A stretch of 64,000 nt of DNA from Sandaracinus amylolyticus (GTDB lineage: Bacteria > Myxococcota_A > Polyangia > Polyangiales > Sandaracinaceae). Numbering within the stretch: the first letter of the stretch is position 1; each line of letters starts with the position of its first letter. Location of the stretch: NCBI RefSeq assembly GCF_021631985.1, contig NZ_CP070225.1, forward strand, positions 5,890,001 to 5,954,000. Reading direction: 5' to 3'. The notes below the pieces were generated by a model. The model did not search any database and was not told the origin of the DNA. It worked only from the letters and a program-made list of their open reading frames with translations. The translations under genes and the position numbers were made by a program. Positions 1 to 7,160 of the stretch are shown piece after piece.

Positions 1-236
1 GGCGTGGCGTCGGCGGCCTGGGCCGCGCTCGGCGTCGCGAGCGCTTCGGTCGTGCCGTACGCGATCGCGATGCCCATCACCGTCAGCATGAGCGCACCGC
101 CCGCGAGCACCTGGAAGCGCCCGAGCAGGCCCATCCAGCGCGACATGCTCTCGACGATGCGCGCGTCGCGCGGATCGAAGGGGATGCGCGAGAGCGCTCG
201 ATCGTGAACGGACTCGCGTTCCACGGGGTCGGACAT
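1..236 (-). CDS. Membrane protein, N-terminal part (cut by window edge)
   Basis: Only the first 78 residues are visible; the frame starts at an ATG at 236 and runs off the left edge. The N-terminus is charged and polar up to about residue 42, then a hydrophobic stretch (about residues 43-61) can span the membrane once, followed by an Ala-rich segment. There is no signal peptide with a cleavage motif, so a cytoplasmic N-terminus with a membrane anchor is likely. It is divergent from tsaB, with 92 bases between the starts. I do not recognise the family, and the missing C-terminus prevents a functional call. Confidence 0.55.
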   Translation of the reverse strand, partial: MSDPVERESVHDRALSRIPFDPRDARIVESMSRWMGLLGRFQVLAGGALMLTVMGIAIAYGTTEALATPSAAQAADAT

Positions 237-328
237 GGTACCGCGTCGCGGGCTCCGACGAGCCCCGACGAGCGCGGATTCAGCCACACCGGAACGCCGC
301 GCGTGGTATGAGGCGCGCTGCCTCGGAC

Positions 329-1063
329 ATGCGGACGCTCGCGATCGACACTTCGGGCGACTTCGGCGTGGTCGCGATCACCGACGGCGGAGAGGTCCGC
401 GTCGAGATGCACAGCCGGGTGCGCTCGCGGCACGGAGAGACGCTGCTGCCGACGATCGAGCGCGCGCTCGCGCTCGCCGAGCTCGACGTCGCGGCGATCG
501 ATCTGCTCGCGGTCGGGCTCGGGCCGGGATCGTTCACCGGGGTGCGCATCGGGGTCTCGACCGTGAAGGGGCTCGCGCTCGCGCGCGGCACGCCGGTCGT
601 CGGGGTGCGCACGACGCGGGTGATCGCGCGGGGGCTCTTCGGCGCGCTGCGGGTGCCGGTGATCGACGCCCACAAGGGCGAGGTGTTCGTCGCGGTGTAC
701 GAGGCCGACGCGCGCGGTGCGCTCACGACGCGCCTCGACGAGACCCACGGCCCGCCGGAGCGCGCAGCGCAGGCGATCCGCGACGTGATCGGCGCTGTGT
801 TGGCTGGCTCGCGGGCTGAGCGCCGCGAGGTGACGCCGGTGCTCGCGGGCAGCGGTCTCGCGCTGTACCGCGATCGTTTGCTCGGCGCGCTGGGAGACGT
901 GATCACCGCGCCGCGCGTGCTCGACGTGCCGCGCGGCGCGCTGCTCGCGCTCGAGGCCGAAGAGGCGCTCGCGGCGCGCGGGCCCGACGATCTCGCCTCG
1001 CTCGAGCCGCTCTACGTGCGCGCCTCGGACGCGGTGCTGCCCGGCTCCTCGCGCGACGCCTGA
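329..1063 (+). CDS. tsaB: TsaB, tRNA threonylcarbamoyladenosine (t6A) synthesis protein
   Basis: TsaB is an ASKHA-fold partner of TsaD and TsaE in making t6A37 on ANN-decoding tRNAs; it binds TsaD and has no catalysis of its own. The 244-residue protein opens with the phosphate-1-like motif MRTLAIDTSG and carries the family signature GPGSFTGVRIG near residue 72, followed by a TVKGLALA helix. Length fits the family (about 220-240). An upstream in-frame ATG at 308 would add MRRAASD, but family members start just before the AIDTS strand, so 329 is preferred. The end overlaps the convergent glycogen-synthase-like gene by 52 bases. Confidence 0.93.
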   Translation: MRTLAIDTSGDFGVVAITDGGEVRVEMHSRVRSRHGETLLPTIERALALAELDVAAIDLLAVGLGPGSFTGVRIGVSTVKGLALARGTPVVGVRTTRVIARGLFGALRVPVIDAHKGEVFVAVYEADARGALTTRLDETHGPPERAAQAIRDVIGAVLAGSRAERREVTPVLAGSGLALYRDRLLGALGDVITAPRVLDVPRGALLALEAEEALAARGPDDLASLEPLYVRASDAVLPGSSRDA

Positions 1064-2517
1064 CCGCGCGCCGCACGGTAGAGCCGCTCGTAGAGGCGCG
1101 CGCTGCGATCCCACGAGTGATCGATCGTCATCACGCGGTGCTGGAGCGCGCGGAACGCCGCGGGCTGGGTGAACGCCGCGAGCCCGCGCTGGATCGCGGC
1201 GAGCATCGGCTCACCGCCCTCCTCGTCCCAGAGGAACCCGCTGCCCGAGCCGAGGCGCGCGTCGCAGTCGACCACCGCGTCCGCGATCCCGCCGGTGCGG
1301 CGCGCGATCGGGAGCGCGCCGTAGCGATGCGCGTGCATCGCGCGCGCGCCTCCGGCATCGCTGGGGCTCGGCACGATCACGAGATCGCTGGCGCCGAGCG
1401 CGCGATGGACCGTCCCCTGATCCGCGTCGTGCCGCACCGCGATGCGATCCGACCAGCGCTGCGCGAGCGCGACGAAGCGCGAGACGATCGCGGGATCGCT
1501 GCCCGGCTCGGTCACCACCACGAGCTGCACGTCGTTGCGCAGCAGGCGCGGGCCGATCTCCGCGAGCACGTCGAACCCGCTGCCCGCCGCCGCCACGCCG
1601 ATCGCCGAGACGAGCGCGACGTCGCCGCGCACCGGGAGGCCGAGCTCCTTCTGCATCGCGCTCTTGCAGCGCTGCTTGCCGTACGCGCCCTTGCCCTTCT
1701 CGGTGGGCGAGCCCGCGACGTCCATCGCGTCGAAGCGCGCCTCGAGCCAGGGATCGGTCGCGGCGTTCCACACCGAGACGTCGACGCCCTCGAGGATCCC
1801 CGCGAGCGCCCGGCCGCGCGCCCGCAGCGCACCCTCGAGCCCGCCCGCGCTCTCCGTCGCCTCGCGCGCCGAGGTCGGCGAGGGCGTGGTGATGCGCGAT
1901 GCGGTCTGGATGCCCGCCTTGAGCGGCGAGAGCTTCCCGTAGAACTCGACGCCGTCGATGCGCCACCACTTGTCGGGCACGCCGAACGTCGCGAGCTGCG
2001 CGCGATCGTAGCGCCCGTGCGACGCGAGGTCGTGCATCGTGAGCACCGTCGGGATCGCGGCGAGCGCGGGATCTTCGCGCATCAGCACGGGCAGCATCGC
2101 GGTCTGCCAGCCGAAGCAGTGCACGACGTCGGGCAGCGCGTCGCGGCGCTTCATCAGCTCGATCGTCGCGCGCGTGAACGCGCCCCAGCGGGCCGCGGTG
2201 TCGGCGCCGGTGTCGGTCGCGGACGCGTTGCGCGGGAAGAGCGTCTCCTCCGCGAGGAACGCGAGATCGACGCCGCCCGAGCTGCGCCCTTCGAAGAGCG
2301 GGAGCGCGCGCTTCTGGCCGTCGATCTCGACCTCGATCTTCACGAGCCGTCGCGCGAGGTGCTTCGACGCGGGATCGATCGACGCCCACAGCGGCGAGAG
2401 CACCGTGACCTTGTGACCGAGGCCCCGCAGCGCCTTGGGCAGCGCGGCCGCGGCCTCGCCCGCGCTGGTGGCGCGGCTGTAGGGCGCGATCTCGGCGGTG
2501 ACGACCAGGATGTCCAT
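1012..2517 (-). CDS. Glycogen/starch synthase-like GT5 protein with altered active site
   Basis: This 501-residue protein has the GT-B architecture of glycogen synthase (GT5). The N-terminal Rossmann domain starts MDILVVTAEIAPYS, and the C-terminal domain contains YGALPIARRTGGIADAV. GlgA normally elongates alpha-1,4-glucan from ADP-glucose. The N-terminal KxGGLAD loop here reads RATSAGE. The HDWH region reads FGWQ. The RLxxQKG loop reads AIGVAAAGSG. The EPCG motif reads DAGG. The known catalytic and ADP-glucose-binding residues (Lys15, His161, Arg300, Lys305, Glu377 in E. coli numbering) are therefore all changed. Fold assignment is good. Activity as a normal glycogen synthase is doubtful; a different donor or a regulatory pseudo-enzyme is possible. 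The start at 2517 fits the first beta strand; longer upstream frames lack family residues. Confidence 0.82.
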   Translation of the reverse strand: MDILVVTAEIAPYSRATSAGEAAAALPKALRGLGHKVTVLSPLWASIDPASKHLARRLVKIEVEIDGQKRALPLFEGRSSGGVDLAFLAEETLFPRNASATDTGADTAARWGAFTRATIELMKRRDALPDVVHCFGWQTAMLPVLMREDPALAAIPTVLTMHDLASHGRYDRAQLATFGVPDKWWRIDGVEFYGKLSPLKAGIQTASRITTPSPTSAREATESAGGLEGALRARGRALAGILEGVDVSVWNAATDPWLEARFDAMDVAGSPTEKGKGAYGKQRCKSAMQKELGLPVRGDVALVSAIGVAAAGSGFDVLAEIGPRLLRNDVQLVVVTEPGSDPAIVSRFVALAQRWSDRIAVRHDADQGTVHRALGASDLVIVPSPSDAGGARAMHAHRYGALPIARRTGGIADAVVDCDARLGSGSGFLWDEEGGEPMLAAIQRGLAAFTQPAAFRALQHRVMTIDHSWDRSARLYERLYRAARGQASREEPGSTASEART

Positions 2518-2574
2518 GCGGCGCCGGGCATACCACGGCGCGCGCCGTACCTCTACATGCGTCCCGTGAGCGAC

Positions 2575-2580
2575 TACGCT
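2575..2580 (+). promoter_or_regulatory. Candidate -10 box (TACGCT) of a leaderless gene
   Basis: TACGCT ends 7 bases before the GTG at 2588. TCTACA at 2552-2557 (4 of 6 to TTGACA) lies 17 bases upstream. With this spacing transcription would start at or next to the start codon. There is no Shine-Dalgarno sequence. Confidence 0.45.
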
Positions 2581-2587
2581 GCGCGCC

Positions 2588-3295
2588 GTGGATCGTCGCG
2601 GTTGGATCGTCTTCCTCGTCGTGCTGCTCGGGATCGGCGGCGCGCTCGTGGGCTGGAACGCGTGGATCGAGGCCGAGGAGCGCGCCGACGCGGAGCGCCG
2701 CGAGGCACGGCGCGCCGAGCGGATGCGCGAGGCCGAGGAGCGCGTGGCGCGGCTGATCGAGGAGAGCCGAGAGTTGATGCCCGCGGTGATCGAGGGCGTC
2801 GCGCTCGGGCAGACGATCGACGAGGTGCGCGCGGCACGTCGCGCGATCACGCCGGCGCGCGATGCAGGGCGCGGCGGCCTCGTGATGATGGAGGAGCGGC
2901 TCTCGAACGGCGGTCAGGCGATGTACGGCTTCGATCGCCAGGCCCAGCGCCTCGTGCAGGTGCAGGTGCTGAGCATGATGCCGACCACCGCGGCGATCGC
3001 GCCGCACCTCACCGCGATGCGCGACACCTACGGCACGCCCACCGGCATCTGGGACTGCCCGACGACCGGCGGGGTGCCCACGCGTCGCTTCACGTGGCGT
3101 CGCTCGCTCACGACGGTGAGCGACGTGTTCCTGATCTACGGCGATCGCGTCTCGGTCACGCTCTACATCGCGACGAGCGAGCAGATCGGGCGGAGCCTGC
3201 AGATGGCGAGCTGCACCACGGTGCCCGCCGACCGCGTCGAGCAATTCCCGGTCGTGTCGCCCGAGCAGCTGCAGCAGATGCAGGGCGGGCGCTGA
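2588..3295 (+). CDS. Membrane-anchored protein with coiled coil, unknown function
   Basis: The 235-residue protein starts at a GTG and has one N-terminal membrane segment (about residues 6-24, WIVFLVVLLGIGGALVGWN), then a strongly charged helical region rich in Glu/Arg/Ala (about residues 28-60) that should form a coiled coil. The rest looks globular and contains two Cys (near CPTTGG and ASCTT). It is probably anchored in the inner membrane with the domain in the periplasm. It is divergent from the glycogen-synthase-like gene and ends directly against the convergent gene at 3296. I do not recognise the family. Confidence 0.7.
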   Translation: MDRRGWIVFLVVLLGIGGALVGWNAWIEAEERADAERREARRAERMREAEERVARLIEESRELMPAVIEGVALGQTIDEVRAARRAITPARDAGRGGLVMMEERLSNGGQAMYGFDRQAQRLVQVQVLSMMPTTAAIAPHLTAMRDTYGTPTGIWDCPTTGGVPTRRFTWRRSLTTVSDVFLIYGDRVSVTLYIATSEQIGRSLQMASCTTVPADRVEQFPVVSPEQLQQMQGGR

Positions 3296-4132
3296 TCACG
3301 TCATCGATCGGGTGGGCTCCCACTCGAGCTCGGCCCACGCGATGTGCACGTCGCGAGCGTCGCGCCGCATGATCACGCCGTCGTCGTCGATGCGCAGCAG
3401 GGTGCGGTCGACTCCGTCCGCGACGCGCTCGGGCGCGGCGATCGCGCCGTCGGCGAGGTCGACGATGCGCGGGCGGTGCGGGGCTTGATCGAGGCGGAGC
3501 AGCACGTAGCGCGGCCCGCTGAGCGGCGGCGCGTCGCGCAGCGCGACGCTCGCGCGGTCGTCACGCCGGTGTCCCGCGCTCGCTTCCACGCCGGGCCGGA
3601 TCGACGGATACGAGAAGCGCCCGTCGACGATCAGCACGTGATGATCGTAGGTCGCGAGCCACACGAGCTCGGACGCGCCGACCTTCGCGATCACGTTGCG
3701 AGGATGACGTCGGAGCAGCGCGCGACGGCGCTCGGCGGGCATCGCGCTGGGCACTGCGCGCAGCCACGCATCGACCTCGGGCGCGCCGGCGTGGGCCTCG
3801 GCGTGATCGTGCACGCGCGCATCGGTGCTCGCCCGGCGCGCCGCCGCGATCGCGGGACCGAGCGCGGCGCGCTCGAGATCCATCATCCGCCGTCCGAGCT
3901 CGTTCGTGTGGTCGTAGCGCCGCGCGCCGGGGCCCACGACGTCGCGCGCCGCGATCTCGATCACACGCGCCTCGAAGGGCTCGGAGATCCAGCGCTCGAC
4001 CGTCTCGAGCAGCGTGTCGCGCTCGGAACGCCCGGTCGTGCGCGCCGCCCAGCGCAGCAGCGCTTCCTCGCGCTGCAGGAGCCGGAGCGCACGCCCGAGC
4101 GCAGCGTCGAGCTCGTCCATCGTGGCGAGCAT
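3296..4132 (-). CDS. Uncharacterised protein, probably cytoplasmic
   Basis: A 278-residue protein without signal peptide or membrane segment. The N-terminal half is helical and charged (MDELDAALGRALRLLQREE...), with a His/Asp-rich stretch around residues 100-115 (ARVHDHAEAHAG). The C-terminal half is probably beta-rich (LVWLATYDHHVLIVDGRFSY, RYVLLRLDQ). The alternative start at 4120 (MDEL) is equally plausible. It lies 68 bases downstream of the gene at 4201-4647 on the same strand and may be co-transcribed with it. No family recognised. Confidence 0.65.
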   Translation of the reverse strand: MLATMDELDAALGRALRLLQREEALLRWAARTTGRSERDTLLETVERWISEPFEARVIEIAARDVVGPGARRYDHTNELGRRMMDLERAALGPAIAAARRASTDARVHDHAEAHAGAPEVDAWLRAVPSAMPAERRRALLRRHPRNVIAKVGASELVWLATYDHHVLIVDGRFSYPSIRPGVEASAGHRRDDRASVALRDAPPLSGPRYVLLRLDQAPHRPRIVDLADGAIAAPERVADGVDRTLLRIDDDGVIMRRDARDVHIAWAELEWEPTRSMT

Positions 4133-4200
4133 CGTGCCCCGAAATCGCTCGGGTGGCGCGCGGCCCCGATCCCGATCGTGCGCGTGGCCGCGCGCCGCGC

Positions 4201-4647
4201 TCACCCGCTCGCGCAGATCGACGACACGCCCTCGGAGCGCCACGCCGAGAGGAGCTCGTCCGGTCTCGTGCCCGCTTCGGCCGCGGCCGCGCACGCCGCC
4301 TCCTCGAGCGATCGTGCGACGCGGGCGCGCTCGCTCCAGCCCACCACGCCGATCGCCGCACGCGCCACCACGCGTGCCAGCGCGCGCCGGGGCCCCGATC
4401 CTTCGATGACGAGGTAGAAGCGCTCGATCTGCGCGGCGGTCGCCCGCATCATGCTCGCGAAGCGCGCGCGCACGTCGGCGTCGGGCGGCGTGAGCGAGCG
4501 CGGCACCGCGACGAGCACCAGCGGCGCGGATGCACGCCCGAACCCCGAGTGCGTCTCGGCCTCGAGCCGATCGACGTCGATCGCGGTGGGCGCGCCCGTC
4601 CAGCGCACGCCGAGCACGCGGCCGTTCAGAGCGGACTTGTAGGGCAT
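4201..4647 (-). CDS. Small cytoplasmic protein, possibly STAS/SpoIIAA-like
   Basis: A 148-residue protein beginning MPYKSALNGRVLGVRW. The alternation of short strands and helices (LVLVAVPRSL, RFYLVIEGSG, ...GVVGWSERA) resembles the SpoIIAA-like/STAS-like small proteins common in myxobacteria, but I see no diagnostic motif, so this is a fold guess. It contains a Ser at VIEGSG where STAS proteins carry their phosphorylated Ser/Asp, which is suggestive only. The start at 4647 is divergent from the double-parvulin lipoprotein (73-base spacer). Confidence 0.6.
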   Translation of the reverse strand: MPYKSALNGRVLGVRWTGAPTAIDVDRLEAETHSGFGRASAPLVLVAVPRSLTPPDADVRARFASMMRATAAQIERFYLVIEGSGPRRALARVVARAAIGVVGWSERARVARSLEEAACAAAAEAGTRPDELLSAWRSEGVSSICASG

Positions 4648-4707
4648 GTCGTCTCTCGCTCCCTCCGCGGCGCGACGGAGCAATCGACGCGCCGTGATAC
4701 GCGGCCC

Positions 4708-4713
4708 TATCCT
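4708..4713 (+). promoter_or_regulatory. Candidate -10 box (TATCCT) of a leaderless gene
   Basis: TATCCT ends 7 bases before the ATG at 4721. TCGACG at 4684-4689 is 4 of 6 to TTGACA, with an 18-base spacer. No Shine-Dalgarno precedes the ATG. Confidence 0.5.
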
Positions 4714-4720
4714 CGCGCCC

Positions 4721-5530
4721 ATGCGCGCGCTCCTCGCTCTCTCGTGCCTGCTCGCCGTCGCATGCTCGTCGCCCGCCGCCGAGCCCAGCGCTCCCGCCGC
4801 GCCCGAGGCGCCGCCGCCCGCGGTGGTCGCGCCCGACACCCACGCCACGCCCGAGGAGTCGAGCGCGACCGAAGCGTGCGCACGCGTGATCGTGGTCGCG
4901 TGGTCGGGCGCCTCGCACGCGCCGGCCTCGATCACGCGCACCCAGGACGAAGCGCGCGCACGCGCCGAGCAGCTCCGCACGGGCCTCGTCGCGGGGAACG
5001 ACGATCTCGCGACGCTCGCGCGCACCGAGAGCGACGCCGCGTCGAGCGGACCGCGCGGTGGGCTGCTCGGGACCTACACGCGCGAGGACTGGCCCGCGGC
5101 GCACGAGCCGATCCGCGACGCGATCTGGGCGCTGCGAACCGGTGCGATCAGCGACGTGCTCGAGGCGCCCTACGGCTACGTCGTCGCGCAGCGGTGCCCG
5201 GTCGAGCACGTGCACACGCGACACGTGCTCGTGCGCTACGCCGGCGCGCGCAACGCCGGCGCGGAGATCACACGCACCCGCGAGGAGGCCGAGGCGCGCG
5301 CACGCGAGCTGCTCGCGCGAGCCCAGGCGCCGGGCGCCGACTTCGCCGCGATCGCGCGCGAGGAGAGCGAGGACGCGAGCGCCGAGCGGGGCGGCGACGT
5401 CGGGGTGACCGGCCGCGGCCGTCTCGCCCAGGCCTACGAGGACGCGGCGTACGCGCTCGACGAGAACGGGATCGCGGGGCCGATCGAGAGCGAGTTCGGT
5501 TTCCACGTGATCCAGCGCCTGCCCGAATGA
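4721..5530 (+). CDS. Lipoprotein with two parvulin-type peptidyl-prolyl isomerase domains
   Basis: A 269-residue lipoprotein: the signal peptide ends in the lipobox LAVAC (Cys 15), followed by a Pro/Ala-rich linker to about residue 45. Two PpiC/rotamase domains follow. The first (about 60-165) contains GGLLGTYTREDWPAAHEP and is degenerate at its start. The second (about 168-268) has the classical order: HVLVRYAG, a helix, AREESEDASAERGGDVG, then the FGFHVIQRL end strand. Parvulin lipoproteins of this type act as periplasmic foldases (PrsA/SurA-like role). The ATG at 4721 is chosen because it gives the lipoprotein signal. Its stop overlaps the ATG of the next gene (ATGA), so the two are translationally coupled. 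Confidence 0.85.
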   Translation: MRALLALSCLLAVACSSPAAEPSAPAAPEAPPPAVVAPDTHATPEESSATEACARVIVVAWSGASHAPASITRTQDEARARAEQLRTGLVAGNDDLATLARTESDAASSGPRGGLLGTYTREDWPAAHEPIRDAIWALRTGAISDVLEAPYGYVVAQRCPVEHVHTRHVLVRYAGARNAGAEITRTREEAEARARELLARAQAPGADFAAIAREESEDASAERGGDVGVTGRGRLAQAYEDAAYALDENGIAGPIESEFGFHVIQRLPE

Positions 5531-7059
5531 GCGCGCGGCTGCGCATCGTCGCGGTCAACGACGTCTACTCGCTGCGCAACCTGCCGCGCCTCGCGAGCCT
5601 GGTGCGTCATCACGCGACCCACGATCCCGCGGATCGACTGCTCGTCGTGGTCGCCGGCGACTTCGTCGCGCCGAGCGTGCTCTCGAGCCTCGATGCCGGC
5701 CGCGGGATGGTGGACTGCCTGAGCCAGGTGCCGATCACCCACGCGATCCTCGGCAACCACGAGGACGACATCGAGCCCGATCAGCTGCGCGCGCGCCTGC
5801 ACGAGCTGCGCGCCACGGTGCTGCTCAGCAACGTGCACGGCCTCGACGACTCGTTCCCGACGACCGAGGTGATCGACGTCGCCGGCGTGCGGGTCGGGCT
5901 GATCGGCATCACGAGCGGCGACCCCGCGCTCTATCGACGACCGCCGTTCGGCGGCGCGCGCGTCGATCCCGCGAACGAGACCGCGCGCCGGCTCGCCGAT
6001 GCGCTGCTCGCCGACGGGTGCGCGTGCGTGCTGCCGATCACCCACCAGCGCGCCGATCACGATCGCGCGCTCGCGCGCACCGAGCCGCCCTTCCCCGTGA
6101 TCATCGGCGGCCACGAGCACGACGGGCTGCTCGAGCAGATCGGCGCGACGTGGCTCGCGAAGGCGCCCTCCGATGCGGTCCGCGCGACGGTGATCGATCT
6201 CGTGTGGACGAAGGGCGCGCTCCCCGAGGTGCACGCGCGCTTCGACGCGGTCGCCGACTTCCCCGAGGACGAAGCGCTGCGCGCGCGCGTCGAGCAGCAC
6301 CTCTCGCAACTGAGCGACCTCGAGGACGCGACGCTCTCGATCCTCCCGCCCGGCGTGACGCTCTCGTCGATCGGCACGCGCGTGCATCAGACCTCGATGG
6401 GCTCGCTCATCTGCTCGCGCCTGCGCGACGTGTTCGAGGCGGACGGCGCGCTCTTCAACGGCGGCGGGATCCGCGGCGCGCGCGAGTACGAAGGCCGGCT
6501 CACCTACGGCGACCTGCAGAGCGAGGTCCCGTTCGACAACGAGATCGTCGTCGCGCCGCTCCCCGGCGCGGTGCTGCGCGACGCGATCGCGACGTCGCGC
6601 GCGAACGCGCCGGTCGAGTCGGGCGGGTTCCTCCAGGTCGACGATCGGATGATCGTCGACGGACGACACCAGCTCGTGCAGGTCGGCGGCGAGCCCTTCG
6701 ACCCGGAGCGCGTCTATCGCATCGCGCTGGTGCGGAACCTCTTCGACGGAATGGACGAGGTGATCCCGCTCGTGCGCTTCGCGGCGGCACACCCCGACGC
6801 GATCCCGACCCCGACGACCGGGCGCGAGGTGAAGGCCGCCCTCGTGAGCGCGTTCTGCACGACGCTCTGGGAGCAGCTCGGTGGGTTCGACGCGATCGAT
6901 CGCGACGACGACGGGAGCGTCACGCGCGACGAGGTCGCGCGCGCGATCGGGCGCACCGGAGGAGCCCCCTCGCCGACCGCCGCACGCGTGGTGATCGACG
7001 CGCTCGATCGCGACGGAGACGGGAGCGTCACGCGCGACGAGATCGACGACGATCGCTGA
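5527..7059 (+). CDS. 5'-nucleotidase-family metallophosphoesterase with C-terminal EF-hand pair
   Basis: The 510-residue protein has the two-domain 5'-nucleotidase (UshA/CD73) layout. The N-terminal calcineurin-like metallophosphatase domain (residues 5-220) shows VNDVYSL, AGDFVAPS, LGNHEDD, ITHQ and GGHEHD metal ligands. The C-terminal substrate domain (about 270-440) contains FNGGGIRG. After it come two EF-hand loops, DRDDDGSVTRDE near residue 457 and DRDGDGSVTRDE near 495, which match DxDxDGxxxxxE. Family members hydrolyse nucleotide monophosphates and related phosphoesters. No signal peptide is visible, which is unusual for this mostly periplasmic family and for a calcium-binding module. 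It is coupled to the parvulin lipoprotein through a 4-base overlap. Confidence 0.88.
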   Translation: MSARLRIVAVNDVYSLRNLPRLASLVRHHATHDPADRLLVVVAGDFVAPSVLSSLDAGRGMVDCLSQVPITHAILGNHEDDIEPDQLRARLHELRATVLLSNVHGLDDSFPTTEVIDVAGVRVGLIGITSGDPALYRRPPFGGARVDPANETARRLADALLADGCACVLPITHQRADHDRALARTEPPFPVIIGGHEHDGLLEQIGATWLAKAPSDAVRATVIDLVWTKGALPEVHARFDAVADFPEDEALRARVEQHLSQLSDLEDATLSILPPGVTLSSIGTRVHQTSMGSLICSRLRDVFEADGALFNGGGIRGAREYEGRLTYGDLQSEVPFDNEIVVAPLPGAVLRDAIATSRANAPVESGGFLQVDDRMIVDGRHQLVQVGGEPFDPERVYRIALVRNLFDGMDEVIPLVRFAAAHPDAIPTPTTGREVKAALVSAFCTTLWEQLGGFDAIDRDDDGSVTRDEVARAIGRTGGAPSPTAARVVIDALDRDGDGSVTRDEIDDDR

Positions 7060-7147
7060 CGCGATGGCGTCGATGTCGCCGATCGCGCGCGCGGGTGTGC
7101 CAGCGCTGCAACGATGCGGTGCCGATACCGCGCTCTAGCGAACCTGC

Positions 7148-7153
7148 TAGACC
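7148..7153 (+). promoter_or_regulatory. Candidate -10 box (TGC-TAGACC) of a leaderless gene
   Basis: TAGACC, preceded by TGC (an extended -10-like context), ends 7 bases before the ATG at 7161. I see no good -35. The pattern repeats at other leaderless-looking starts in the window. Confidence 0.35.
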
Positions 7154-7160
7154 TCCGCCG

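Noticed and set aside
308..328. Earlier ATG for tsaB
   Set aside because: It would add MRRAASD before the conserved first strand; family members start at the equivalent of 329.
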